Shown piece by piece: positions 9,951-22,915 of a DNA stretch of 64,000 nucleotides (the stretch's first letter is position 1; every line of letters begins with the position of its first letter). The DNA is from Protopterus annectens (taxonomy: Eukaryota > Chordata > Ceratodontiformes > Protopteridae): positions 1,198,148,475-1,198,212,474 of the forward strand of contig NC_056737.1 of assembly GCF_019279795.1 (NCBI RefSeq), read 5' to 3'. A model generated the notes under the pieces. That model was given only the letters and a program-made list of their open reading frames with translations. It was not told where the DNA came from and searched no databases. The position numbers and the translations under genes were made by a program.

Positions 9951-12230
9951 GCATAGATATGACCATCAACCCAACACAACAGATGGTATACATTTGCAGA
10001 GGGAGCACAACACATGCATATATACTGCATGACATCTGTACTAAGTGTAGAAGATATGTGACTGCAGCTATGAACAGTGGCCAATTATTGGCATATCACT
10101 GAGAACCCCAGACAGTGTCTGTCATACCACTGTTTCATGTGACATATGTCCAGTCAGGGATGTGATGGCAGTAACACATCACTATCACCATGTACTGGCT
10201 GCAATCCTCACACTATGCTCCTGCTGTTCACAGATGTGTGTTCAGTGAGTAACACAGGAAACAAATGGTTCCACACACTGACCAGTCCACAGATGGCCCT
10301 ACAGATGGGGGTCCCTCACGAAGAGAGCACTGTCTTGTCAGTTTTAAAACATGCAGAATAGCCATTACCACACACAACTTGTTAAACAGGCCATAGTCTC
10401 AATGAAGCATAGCTACACTTACATGCTGTAGTCATGTCTGGCACATCACCCTCCTGTCTTTAGGCTATTTCCCCACTGTGTATGTTGTTTGAGGAACATC
10501 CAGGTATCACCTGTAATGCCGTTTCCAAACACCAGATCCAGGTACCACTCACAGCGACTGTCATGGGCATACGCCAACATGATGTTCCTAGATATTGTAC
10601 TGTGTTTTTCATGCAAAAGGCTATGGGAACATCATCACAGCTGTTCCACATGCAATCAGCTAGAGGAGGGCTGCAATAGGTGCAGAGGCCTTCACCTGAT
10701 CATGACCATCACTTACAATACACAAGCTGAGCAGGTGTACACCTCCACATCCACCAGAGAGTGTGTGGGAGGGACAGACAGAGGCAAACTACATTAGAGA
10801 AAAGCTTGGAGACTAAAACCTAAGCATCGTCTGTCACACACCTACCAGTACAGGGGTCAAACCCCTGGCCGACTAGTCATTACTATTACAAGTGCATGCA
10901 GTTACTCCATGTGCCACAAAGCTGACATGTTGGCATGCTGCAAGAACATATATGTGTGTTGGTAAGCGACATCTGCAACAGAGATATAGTAGACATACAT
11001 TAGGTGTATCACACATGGCTGTCCACATGAACGGATGTCATTGTCAACACAACCACACTCTCTAATGGACTCACATTGACACTCTTTGCCAGGCCCACAA
11101 ATATACTCCCTAACTACTAAGGTTGCCACACTGCAGTAATGCACAGGTACTACATGCACCACAGGGGATATCTAGAGGTTCTATGGGCTAGGGCATGTGA
11201 ACATGTTTGATATCTGTTGGTATGCCAGTGGGAGTTATACTGGGAGTGACTGTGGTTGGGAGCATCATACCTCACATGCAGACATGAGGTGCCAGTACTG
11301 ACATGCATGTGTGTTTGCTTCATGGGTGTGTAGTGGTTGGCTGTGCAAGATGGCTGTACAAGGCTGGGTGAGGGGTAATCCTTGGCATCACACCACCCAA
11401 CAATGGTGTACACTGTGGTACAGGGGTGTAGTGTCTGCAATGTCCCACACAGATGGGTATTGTATGAACTGCCCTGACATCCTGGTTACCATTGTGTATG
11501 GGCATAGCTTTGCAATGCATGCCATGTCTGTGTTTGATAGCCCTTGGCATGACATTGCCTGGGATGTGCATGCCCCACAATAATGTACAGTGACATGTAC
11601 AGTTGTCCCTGGTTTGGCTGGCACATGTTGTGTACACAGACTGTTATCCTCCAATATGCCAGTACTGGCCTAGTGTGCCAGAGCCTGCTTATAGTCAGCA
11701 GGTTGACCCTGCACCTGCATTGATAGCATGATGCAGGTATTCCCTGGTGTCAGTAGCATCGGTCCATACAGGGCACATGTGTACGGCATTGTATGGCCTC
11801 TGTGGGTCACATTTGATGGCACCACATATGTTGCAGGCATCCAGTGGGGAACATAGTGAAGGCACATTGTCCACAATTATGTGCCTATTGTACGGCTGTA
11901 CAGGATACCATGTCCTCTGCAGCCCACTGCAATCACACCATGCCTACTATCTGTCATCAATGTGCAGGGTACTAGCAACATAGCAAGATATTCTAGGAAA
12001 GTGTGTGTGTGTATGACACATGGGTTCAGAACATATTCTGGGTACTAGTAGGGTTGCATACTTTGTTCACCAGGTCTTTTGCCAGATGTAGTGGTATGGC
12101 TTGCCAACACAGTCCCGTGACTGACTGACAGCTGAACTCCTCATGAGGTGGGCATTGTGACATAAGATGGACACCATATAGGAAAACTACAAAATCCTCT
12201 CTCCAACATGTCCAGTGGTTAGACACTCAC
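9951..12230. other. Unassigned region
   Basis: About 2.3 kb with abundant CATGTG/ACATGT words and no convincing gene. A tRNA-like head related to the 12.2 kb tandem units is suggested at 10830-10905 on the minus strand (GGGGTTTGACCCC next to AACTGCATGCACTTG). Overlapping frames of 60-105 codons on both strands show no family signature. Confidence 0.5.
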
Positions 12231-12239
12231 AGCCACCTC

Positions 12240-12910
12240 CACACAGGCTCTGACAGTCAAACACACACACGCACACACACACACCTACCATGTCCTGGAA
12301 TTGAACCCCTACCTCCCTAGTGTATCACACTACAGCAATACGCAGTTACAGCACGTGCTATGGTGAATACTGGGTTGCAGTACTCCTAGAGGTGTATTCC
12401 TAGGTGGGTGACATCAGCAGGATTGCCAAAGGTGGTCATGTGAATTGTACAGAGTGTGCATACTCTAAAAAGCTTTGTTCTTGTCTCAGGCAGACAGAGA
12501 GACACACACACACAGACAGCTGGTCTCTCTTGGAATAGAACCCCTACCTAACTAGTTTATTGCACTACAGCAATACACAGTTACAGCATGCGCTACAGAG
12601 AATACTGGGTTACAGCAACCCTAGAGGTGTATTTCTAGGTGGGTGGCATCAGCAGGATTGCCAAAGGTGGTCATGTGGGTTGTAAAGAGTATGCATACTC
12701 TAAAAGCATCATTTCTTTCACAGGCAGGCAGACAGACACACACACACACAGTTGACCTGTCTGGGATTAGAACACCTACCAAACTAGATTAACACACTAC
12801 AGCATTACGCAGTTACAGCATGCATCATGGAGATTACTGGTTTACAGCAGTCCCAGAGGTGTATTCGTAGGTGGGTGACATCAGCAGGAATGCCAAAGAA
12901 GGGCATTCCA
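12240..12910 (-). repeat. Three tandem ~235 bp units with tRNA-like heads
   Basis: Three consecutive copies start near 12240, 12489 and 12721. The marker GGATTGCCAAAGGTGGTCAT falls at about 12416 and 12652, with a decayed third copy at 12882. Each unit contains, on the minus strand, AACTGCGTATTGCTGTAGTG and, in the first unit, a perfect box B GGTTCAATTCC, plus a CA-rich stretch at the boundary. This looks like a tRNA-derived SINE that has become a local tandem repeat. Confidence 0.75.
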
Positions 12911-12944
12911 AGTGTACTGCGGGTTGTACATGTCTGTTACCTGC

Positions 12945-13105
12945 ATGTACCCACTGCTTACTGTAACAAAAACACATTTACACCTGCTTACCACTGTCTT
13001 ATGCAGTTCTAAATTGACAGTATCAAGAAGGCTTGCAAATCTTGAACCCTGGACCATGCACACTGAGATCACTGGACATACCACTAAGCCATCTGGGTTG
13101 TACAC
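12945..13105 (-). repeat. tRNA-derived SINE-like repeat (family A)
   Basis: On the minus strand GATGGCTTAGTGGTATGTCC is box A-like and GGTCCAGGGTTCAAG is box B-like, followed by the family body with AAGCAGGTGTAAATG. It is nearly the same head as at 43370. Confidence 0.6.
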
Positions 13106-13268
13106 ATATTGCATAGAGTCCATAATGCACATGCTACCACAGGTATTCCACAGTACTGAAAACAAATGGGACAGTCCCTTTGTGTGCATATATACAATAC
13201 CCGTGAATGTACTGTATTCTGTGAAACAACAAAGACAAGTCTACATCTGTACAACTGTCATAACTACA

Positions 13269-13590
<322 letters not shown>

Positions 13591-13612
13591 TTTAAATCAT
13601 AAGCAGTTTGCC

Positions 13613-13665
13613 AGAGAAGGGATGGTTGTTGTGTATGTGGAGTTTGGGGTGGGGAATGATGGCTA
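13613..13665 (+). repeat. Short dispersed repeat
   Basis: GGATGGTTGTTGTGTATGTG followed by GAGTTTGGGGTGGGGAATGA matches the reverse strand of 41575-41640. A second, imperfect repeat of the GGGG-rich part follows at 13680-13720. Confidence 0.5.
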
Positions 13666-14039
13666 TTGTAATCTACCCCAGGGATTGTGGAGTTAGGGTG
13701 GGGGAATGATGGGTATGGACCTGCACCCCGGCAACCACTTGTATGCCACTGCTCGACAGTGGCACTGGAAAATAACATACCCAACTGTAGTCGTGCTTGA
13801 CTGTGTATTCTTTACAAATCCTAACTATGTAATACTTTGTAGAAACGGGTCACCACAGATGGCTACCATGGTGTGCTAAAATACATTACACATGTGTATG
13901 CCTGGCTACAGGGAAGTCACATGCACAAACATGCACACACATGCCAGTATTGCACATACACGTCTTGCCATTGTAAAGGTAACTAGTACAGTGGTATGCA
14001 GTTGGGGTATGTGCCACAGAACACATACACTTACACTTA

Positions 14040-14495
14040 CTGATTCCACGTCTGAGCTGGATGACATCACAGGACCGATTACTTGCAGTGGGGAGGGGGG
14101 GAAGAGAGAGGTTTAGAGGTGGACAAGGATAAAGGCCAGTGCAAAAGGAGGCATTGCTTTGGAATGCAGCAAAACCCACTGCCATGACAGGATGCCGACA
14201 CATATACACACACACAACCACACTCAGCCATTTGCTGACACACACACTCAGGCTTTTGCTGAGACACACACACACACTCAGCCATTTGCTGACACACACA
14301 GGTATTTGCTGTCACACACAAAAACACACAGTTGCCAGTGGTGGGATCAGAACTTCTGCCTATTTAAAGTTCACTATTACAATACTATGCAGTTACGAGA
14401 TGCACCACAGAGATTACACATTCCAAGGCAGTCAGATTGCCCGTCTACAATTGAGGACAACAACAGGGAGACTGACAGTCATGAAGTACATAGCT
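14040..14495 (+). repeat. Inverted-pair repeat, plus copy
   Basis: About 450 bases that are matched in reverse complement by 17950-18310. Shared landmarks in order are GATGACATCACAGG, AAAGGCCAGTG, CCCACTGCCATGACAG, a CA-rich stretch, GTTGCCAGTG, CTGCCTATT and AGAGATTACACA. Identity by eye is about 70%. The part from 14330 on contains the tRNA-like head also seen in the 12.2-12.9 kb tandem units. Confidence 0.65.
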
Positions 14496-14639
14496 GTAGA
14501 CCTGTGTGTTTAAAGTAGGTGTCCATTACAACCTGTATGCACAAACAAGACACATCATCCACAGGTAGGTCTGAGAGGTATAGTTGTTGCACAACAGGAA
14601 CCTGAACCGGAGTATGGCCATCTGTAGAATGGACAACTA

Positions 14640-14900
14640 CTATCACTATACAGGGTTACAGTGGGCATGCTCATACACTTAGTAGCACAGGGCCATTTGG
14701 GATGCACTATGACTACAACTACACAAGGTTATACTGGGCATGCTCATACACTTAGTAACAAAGGGCTTGTTGGATGCACTGACTCAAATTACACAAGGTG
14801 GCAGTGGGTATGCTCATACAATTAGTAGCACAGGGCTGTTTGGGATGCACTCTGATTCTAACCACTGAAGGCCACAGTGTGTATGATCAAACACTTACAT
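14640..14900 (+). repeat. ~72 bp tandem repeat, about 3.5 units
   Basis: The motif GGGCATGCTCATACACTTAG and its variants occur at 14663, 14736, 14806 and about 14877 (spacings about 73, 70 and 72), each followed by TAGCACAGGGC and GGATGCACT. The units are clearly diverged, so the array is old. Confidence 0.8.
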
Positions 14901-17640
14901 GTACTGAACACATTGTAATGGACTCCTATTGTAAACACACAGGTTTACAGCTAGGTACATCTTACCTGTCAGTATATATGCACATCATACTGGTTTACTA
15001 CCTGTTACCTGTATGTGGCCTGCAAATGATATATCTGTGTCTGTGCTGTGTGATACACATGCATACATGTACATGAAGTACACATGCATACATGTACATG
15101 AAGTACTGACATATATATATGTTACGTATACACATTCATGCATGTGTGGACATGACAGACAATAGGTTACCTGGGTCGCACAGGTGGATGCTACCTACAG
15201 CATGTGTCACACACCTTGCTGCCTTGAAAGGCATACATTGATAGCAGGTTGTGGACAGTGGCATTATACGTGGAACAGTGGCATGCGCAAGCATAATGTG
15301 TGAGCCACCTTGTGTAATGGTACAGAGGTGCAGGTGACAAGATGACCTCTCACGGCTGTGGTAGTAGTTGTCATTATTAGCAGGACTGCTACCCTAAGTA
15401 TATCTCACATTGGTCATATACCCAAGCTCTGCCGCTCTCTGTCACCTTACATGGGGAATTTGCTACCAAGCACATTAATGCCACATGCAGTGATGTCATG
15501 GTACGGGTGGCAACTGCTAGATCAAAACAATGAGACAATTGCCTGCTGTTATTATGAGGTCGTCCAATGTCTTTCATGACCGAACGACGAGCCTTCAACA
15601 CAGAGCAAATGCATCCATGTTACACGTGTGTGTGTGTGTGTGGATAATACCTAGGTCGCATTTACCTATATAGCCTCATTCCAAGGCAAATGTCCTACAC
15701 ACAGAAGTAACACCCTGACACCTACATGACAACTGCATTGGATGCCTATGCTAACCCGTGCTAGATGTGTGGCTTTAGTAATCCATTAGCTCAATATAGA
15801 ACCTACAATGGGGAATACCGACATCTATGCAGTGAAGATCACCTGGCTGAAGGCTCTGTAGTGCACAATTGCACTACCACCATATAACTCAGATCCAGAC
15901 ATGTGGGCCATTACAGTGGTATGGACCATACAAGGTGATGGTGTACACATATTCATAAAGGCTACTTACATGTAAGGACCACTACTCCAACATTACACAT
16001 CACAGATGAGTCAGGTACAGGTGACAGTGGCAAATGCTGCATTCTAGGTTGTATCCACATATACATCCACCACCTTGTTCCCAGACTACCAACACACATC
16101 CATATGTGGTATGACAAAGTATGGGAGACCACCAGATAAACCTCAATTGGTGGACTGTACCTAGGCCTACATCAGCTGTGCAATGTACCCACATACAGAC
16201 ACAGCTGCATAATGTGTTATGCAATGCAATAATACCACTGTTTGTAACCTGCTCAGTTGTGCACATACCAGGGTCCCTCGGATGTTGTCAGCATTAACAC
16301 GGTCAACTGTGGCTGTACACCAGTAACCAACACCCTCATGGTTGGATATGACCTAACTGTACCTGCCCTGGATATGTACATCCCACACTCATACAACATA
16401 TATTACATTACCATAGCTTTCAATTACCTTTCTACATACAGGTGGCTATTGTCATTACACACATGCACATGGCAGAAAGCATGCTAACAGTACATAAGGT
16501 TCGATATCTATGTTGACAGAGGTAATATCCCCTCTCTAATGGTCACCCATGACACCTATCGTATCATACAACACCCCATGTGGCATGTATGTCTTTAGAC
16601 ATGCCCACCTAATGCAATGCTTACAAACATACCCAAATAACAGGACTATAGGACCTACACAAGGCCTGTATTGACAGACTCAGGGAAATCCAGCTCTGCA
16701 CTGTATGTTCCTGAGTGGTCACAGGTGATATGTTCATGACATGTACAAACATGTGTGGCCACAGCTCCTACATATACCCCATGTCAACAATTGCAAGCCA
16801 TGCATGCTGTGTGCTGTCTGGACATTAGCCTCAGTACCACAATAGCCAGTACATGCTGGGGTGAGATGTTTACAAGCCACAGATGCTCTGTTATGTTTCA
16901 CACATGGGGTGGGGAAGGTGTGGAACGTATCCTCTTGACCTGCTAGTGCACATACTGATGTAGACCACATATATGTACATGTATTGCTGTTTGTATAGAT
17001 TCCATGTGTGTGCAGTGTCTGATGTCTGAAGGTGACTGTTGTTTTAGTACATCATGCTGTTGCAATACAGGCTCAACATTGCCAACTGTATATGGTGATA
17101 TGCTCTAAGTACAGTAAGCCGTACATGAGGTATGGACAGATGTTTGGACATGACTACTAAGTGGTGGGGCTTCTTTGCAGATGAATGATTACTGAGGACA
17201 GCTCACTGGTGTGTTACAACCTGTCCTACAATAACCTGTGTACCTGCTAAGGTCAGGTTTTGTTAATTGAAGTGGAAGACATACAATGTAGAATGCTGTA
17301 AGGGTGACACCAAAGGCAAACCCCATGACACCTGTAACAGTAATACCTCCCTTGTGCATATATTGTGCATATATCAGCACAGTTGTCACAGGAAAGAGTC
17401 AGTAAGCATTGTACTGGATGTGATAGTGCTGTACTGCTGTAGTACATATCATGAGATAGCCATGTGTTTGATTCACAGTACTGGCATGTGTGGGTGTGTG
17501 CCCATATATGTCACGTATGGTTGGGAATACCTCCCACATGATATCACTCTCCTGAACACTGTTGGTGACAACAGTACAGAGTGAAATGTAGAAAGAAAGC
17601 CATAGTCAGGTAGTTAAACCACACACATGTAAAGTGTCTG
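14901..17640. other. Unassigned region
   Basis: No gene or recognised element. A 24-25 bp direct duplication containing ACATGCATACATGTACATGA occurs at about 15055-15105. The rest shares the CATGTG-rich flavour of 9.9-22 kb. Open frames of up to about 105 codons show no conserved motif. Confidence 0.5.
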
Positions 17641-17676
17641 TACGTGTGTGACATAGGGGTATATCTTTGTGAATGC

Positions 17677-17678
<2 letters not shown>

Positions 17679-17741
<63 letters not shown>
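17679..17741. repeat. (GT)n microsatellite
   Basis: Uninterrupted GT run of about 63 bases. Confidence 0.97.
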
Positions 17742-17744
<3 letters not shown>

Positions 17745-17949
17745 ATGCCTGTCTGGTTCCTGGAGTGAGTCTGTATGTTACCATAGTGGAATGTTAATGA
17801 CCCCTCTCTCCATCCACTCAAAGCAGTGTAGCATGCCTGCTGATAACATCAGTCGTAGACTGGCATACTAACCGCCTGTTAACATGTATGCCCTGGGGTG
17901 TGACCTGTTGTTACATAGCCTACTGATAGACCCCCCCCTCCCCACATAC

Positions 17950-18310
17950 ACTCACTGCACTTTAGTATCCCTGTCGATGTCCTTGATCTTGGGCCATTCC
18001 AACTATCTGTACATGTGTAATCTCTATGGCACGTTTTGTAATTATGTAGTACTATAATGATGATATGCACATAGGCAGGGGTTGACATCCGAACACTGGC
18101 AACTGTGTGTGTGTGTGTCAGAGTGTGTGTTACTGTGTCTGGAATCCCTTAGTGTGTGGGTGAGTCTGTGTTTGCATGCTGTCATGGCAGTGGGTATTAC
18201 TGCTTCCCAATGAGATGTTACTATTTCCACTGGTCTTTACCCTTGTCATGTAGCATACCACACTTTTACCCACTCCGCGCTCCAGGTAACTATACCTGTG
18301 ATGTCACCCA
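17950..18310 (-). repeat. Inverted-pair repeat, minus copy
   Basis: Reverse-oriented partner of 14040-14495, about 3.5 kb away. It contains the GT-rich counterpart of the CA stretch at 18100-18130 and the landmark CTGTCATGGCAGTGGGTATT. Confidence 0.65.
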
Positions 18311-19000
18311 CAATGGATGCGGCGGCTCTGAACACAGTAGCTTACTACACAGCTATCATGCTCTTGGATCATTAGAACAAGAAACATAATTGAAACATGG
18401 GAGAATATAACTGTGATGTGAAGCTACAAAGTGCATGCAGGTATTGTCATACTGACCTATGGGTATTCAACATGTACATATTGGACACCCGCATGCACCA
18501 ACATCCCTCGGCACATGCAACTACACCTGAAAGAGGAAGGCAGAACATCAGGATCACCATGCTGTCAGTGTTGTTACACATGATACATGCTGTCAAACGT
18601 ACAAAATGCATTCCAAAACTGCAATACATGTTATGTCTGCTGCCTGTCAACACTACTCAACAATATTAATCTACAATCGTCTACCTAGTATATTCACCCT
18701 GTGCATCAGACCATATGAACATGTCCCTGCACCAATGGTGTGGATGACTGGGATCCGGCACAGGCTTCATCATATGCACAGGGTGATAATGTTTGCCAGA
18801 GGCCTAGGCTGTGCCATTGGATGACATCATGCATTTGTGTTAAGGCCTGTGATATCATTGGGCATGTGTGGATGTTATGCGTGTGTGTGTTGAGGTGCCC
18901 TACATTTGTTTCCAGTGTGTGTATGAATGCACACAAGTCTGGTATGAGACTGGCCTACACAGGGGTAATTTTGACAGCTGCAGACTGTACAAGGCATGTG
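18311..19000. other. Unassigned region
   Basis: Nothing recognisable. Overlapping frames of 70-125 codons between 18740 and 19143 lie antisense to, or beyond the end of, the Myb-type exon and have no family features. Confidence 0.5.
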
Positions 19001-19007
19001 TCACAGT

Positions 19008-19939
19008 TCACAGTGTCTGGCCATGGCCACGTGACCTGTGCCTGCCAAGGGTTGCATGGGCACTACCAGGCAGAGGTCCAGATTGGGTACCGTCTGAGGA
19101 CACATATCCACTGAAATCGTGTCCCTGTTGGGACCGTCCATGACCACGTGCACATAGCCTGCTGCATCCTGGTGTGGACCGCACAGCACCAGCAGCACTG
19201 CTACTGCTACCGCCACTATGGGAGGGGGCATGTGCAGTAGCATGCTCACGTAGACCTTCAACAGGTGATGTAGCTGGCTTACATCTACGTGCCCGACGCC
19301 TCGCTCCCACCAGATGTTCCAGCAATGACATTCCACGCTCAAGGATTGACATGCCATGGTCAAGGACTCCTACCATATCACCCAATCGTCTAGCCAAAAC
19401 ATCTGCAAGATGATGGTGAGCATTTGCAAGTGCCTGGATGTTGTCGGTTAATGAACGGACTGCAACCCTCTGAAGCCTCAGATCGTCTCTGTTATGCCAT
19501 TCAGCATGTGTCTGTGCCTCCATTACAGCCCAAAACATGCATCTGGTGACACCAGCTGATGTGCTTGGTCCCGCTGAGGCATGTTGGCCAGTGGTCCTCC
19601 TACGAGCAGCGCTGGGCACATGCCTGTGTGAGACATCACCTGTCTGTTGACTGGGAGCATGGTGTGTAGGCACACCTTCCATAGTCACCACACTTCCCTG
19701 TTCCATGCTACCACCCGCCAACTGTCCTTCCTCTATGGCCGGTGGTGATGGGGTATGTGCAGGCAGGGGAACTGTGTGTGGGGATGAGGGAGAGACAGGT
19801 GGAATGGCAACCAATGGCACAGATTCAGCCCCTGACAACCCTGCCTGTGCCTCAATCATACTATCATCATCACTGCTAGAGTCTGTGGTGACACTAACAT
19901 CAGGTGGACCACAGGAGGGCAATGCACCTACATCAACAC
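19008..19939 (-). CDS. Harbinger Myb-type accessory protein, C-terminal exon
   Basis: Open minus-strand frame of about 310 codons. The N-terminal third is acidic and Ser/Pro-rich (VTTDSSSDDDSMIEAQ). The middle has RRRTTGQHASAGPSTSA and a helical segment, RVAVRSLTDNIQALANAHHH through LGDMVGVLDHGMSILERG, with leucine spacing suggesting a coiled coil. The C-terminus is basic and Ser-rich. A good splice acceptor (CTTCCTCTCACAG on the minus strand) places the exon start at 19939. This architecture, low-complexity linker plus coiled coil downstream of a Myb/SANT domain, is typical of the second protein of Harbinger transposons, which takes the transposase to DNA. The Myb domain itself is at 22484-22890, upstream on the same strand. 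The simplest splice is out of phase, so the copy may be broken. Confidence 0.55.
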
Positions 19940-22483
19940 CTGTGAGAGGAAGACAATAACTGTACATTACAAGTTATACCAGACACACACACGCACACAC
20001 ACAGAGACACAGACAGAGACACACACAGACACACACAGACAAACACACAGACAGACACACAGACACACACACAGACACACACACACACATATGCTACATG
20101 CATGTGATATGGCAGATGGCATTCAGCTTAGACAATTATAGTTTCAGCTTAGGCAATTATAGTGGTAGTCATCATACATCCCTGAGTTGCACACAACAGC
20201 ATGCATGTGGTATAGCAGACAGCATGCACCTTACATAATTATAGTGGTGGTTAGCATACATACCTGTATTGCACCCTTTGTGTTAGTAGCCTATGCCTCA
20301 TACCTGCAACACAATGCATGCACTTTGCACCATTGCACTGCACTGCCATGGTGTGTGCAACATACACCACATGTTACCAGACCATCGTCGACCTTTGTAC
20401 ATCTGCCACTGATGCTTTGTGGTGGCCACCACCCCTATGTGTGAGGATATGAGCAGTAGGGTATGTCAACTGCATACTATGTTTGTCTGAGCCCTAGCTT
20501 GCAAATCTCCCCCAAAGCAGTGAATGTCTGTTCAACATTATTCTGCCTACCCCTGAGCTGAGTGTAGACATTGTGCATGTGACTGTACACACATGTTTGA
20601 CATGGCTGTCCCTACTTTGCAATGGTGCCACAGACCAGCACAGGTTTACAGTACACCAGCCTGCTGTGTGGCGTATGACCTTGCCAATCACATGTAGTAT
20701 GACATGTCTTCTGCTGACATGTTGAATGACATGCATACATGTGTAACACAATGGTGTCCTTTCCAATCTACAGTACAGTAATGGTGTCTCAATGCAGGGA
20801 CGTGTTATACTAACATGGAACTTCAGCTGATGTAATGTTGTCTGTCAACCCTACAAATATGCAGGGACATACTGCATATTGAGCTGATGTGCATAGACAT
20901 TGCAGGGCATCATGTGGCTTCACAATTGCTGTACAGTGTGAGCTACTGACATGGTTCATAGCCATGACTATGTTTACATACAATACATATCTAATCTGGA
21001 ATGTGACCCACGTCAATGAGGTGTATACACAATAAACCCTAATGTGGAATGTGTGACACAGGTCACAGAAGGGTATATGAATGACACCCCTGCCCATCTG
21101 CAATCATATTACTGATACCTGCCAACTATACCCACACATGGCTAATGTACACGTTCTCTATGTCCCTCATGCCATCTGTGTACCTCACACACATGAGGAG
21201 CTGGCATGACAGTGATGTCTGACACCAGCAAGGTGAATCTACTGTATATGTGGCTTGATGTGAATGTAAGTGATGTTGTGCAACACATGTATGTATTTGG
21301 ATACTGTATAGGTGTATGCTTCCATGTCGTGACACACTCCAGATGTTCAAGACATGTTATGTGGTGGTTTCATGTTATGCCTACACAAGACGTGCACAGG
21401 CCTGTATGATGTTTAGTGTTTCACATCTGCAATATCACCATTACACAAGGCCATAGTTGTATTGTGTCAAGCCAATGTACAACAGGGTGTACACACATGT
21501 ACATCACTTCTACTGTGTGCTTTGCTTCAAGTCTCTGGCCATCCTCCATGGCCATGTGTACACATGTGCAGTCCAATGGTTGTGATGGCCATCTTCTTTC
21601 ACATGTCAGTGTTATCCCATATGACATACACCCATATATGTCATATGCTCCACTGAGGACAGGGTTATGCAGACAAAGGGTGGTATGTATGGGCTGTGAG
21701 ACATGTTTTGTAGGATAGTTGAGAAGTGTTGCAGTCAGCCCACTATATGTCATGGGCATGTCTGATAGCACATGACAGTGTGTGCATTCATAGCAAGAGT
21801 ATACTCCACAAGGGTGTATCCTGTGGGCTGGGCAAACTCCACCTCCAACATATTTAGTGTGCGTGCACACATATGCTCTATGTACAGTACTGTTCGTATT
21901 CCCAACATGTGTAATGCTGATATGTAATACCTGTCCCTACAGTGGAACACACCTCCACCATTGTATTCACTGTTGTCCACACATCTGGCAATGACAGTTT
22001 GGAAGGTTTAGTGTAGGTGTTTCATATAGTCTACACTTGTTTCACATAGGTAAACAGTCTGATGAATTGCAGGTCTGACCAGTGTCTATTATCAGGACCA
22101 CATACATTATGTGTACGTGTGTTATGGCAGATAGCATGCAATTAATATGTTTCATGCAGTATCAAGCCTGGTAAATAATAACAATCTCACCTGACATAGG
22201 CTGCTGTCACTGCAAAATGCCAGAGGTACCTAATTAGGGGTGTCACAGCAGTAAGATTATCCACACCTGTGTGGTAGCTACATGGTGCAATGTCTATGTT
22301 AGCACATAAGCCAGTGCAATACACTATCCTATGGAGTATGCACATCTGTGCATACATACAGTAGCAGGCTATAATATGTGGCATGTGTGCATACCTTGCA
22401 TATGATGTTACATTACATATTGTACAGTAACACATGCAACTATGTGATATATGGTTGTGTTTTATGTGCAGTAGGGACTTACC
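19940..22483 (-). other. Probable intron of the Myb-type gene
   Basis: This is the 2.5 kb between the two exon-like pieces. It starts on the minus strand with GTAAGT at 22483-22478 and ends with the acceptor at 19940. It holds a compound CA/ACAGA microsatellite at 19979-20092 and repeated fragments containing TGGCAGATRGCATKCA at about 20110, 20215 and 22120. No other gene is visible. Confidence 0.4.
19979..20092. repeat. CA-rich compound microsatellite
   Basis: ACACAC mixed with CAGACA and GAGACA repeats over about 110 bases. Confidence 0.95.
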
Positions 22484-22890
22484 AGGCAACTCCAGGATTG
22501 GTGAGAGACACCCACCTCCACAATACCAGCTAACGCTTGTGGATGGAGGTCTGCAGGTCTCCCCAGGTTGGCCAGTAGCTCCTCTGTACATGTGAGTGAG
22601 GGCTGGGTGAGTGGCCCCCCACCTGTTGCACCTTGTTCCCTGGCAATTGCATTTGCACGCTGTTTCACCCATCTTATCTGGTCAGTGCAGTGTCGGCGCA
22701 CCTGCTGATAGCTGCAATTGTGGCTGCCAACATCATTTACCCTCCTGCAGAGTTCCTCCCACATGGCATCCCGCTGCTGTGCATCCTGTGGCACATGGCT
22801 GAAGAGTGTTGTGTACTTGTCGAGGAGGTATGGGATGAGGACCTCATCCTCCAAGCAGCTGTATGGTGGCAGTTGGGTATAGGGCATACC
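22484..22890 (-). CDS. Harbinger Myb/SANT-like DNA-binding domain exon
   Basis: The minus-strand frame encodes a Myb/SANT-like domain of the kind found in Harbinger accessory proteins and NAIF1-like host proteins. The first helix region reads CLEDEVLIPYLLDKYTTLFS, followed by RDAMWEELCRRVNDVG with the conserved Trp, and VRRHCTDQIRWVKQRANAIA as the recognition helix. It continues to a donor (CTGGTAAGT) at 22484. An acceptor-like CCTTCCAG lies at about 22890. The start methionine is not visible: just upstream, at about 22905, a CR1-like LINE has inserted on the opposite strand. Any open frame beyond 22905 is antisense LINE, not protein. The role would be binding element ends and nuclear import of the transposase. 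Confidence 0.6.
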
Positions 22891-22915
22891 TGGAAGGCAT
22901 AATACCTGGAAGGTA

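Noticed and set aside
18740-19143. Plus-strand open frames of 90-124 codons
   Set aside because: They overlap the end of the minus-strand Myb-type exon and continue into unassigned DNA. They have no start context, splice sites or family motifs.
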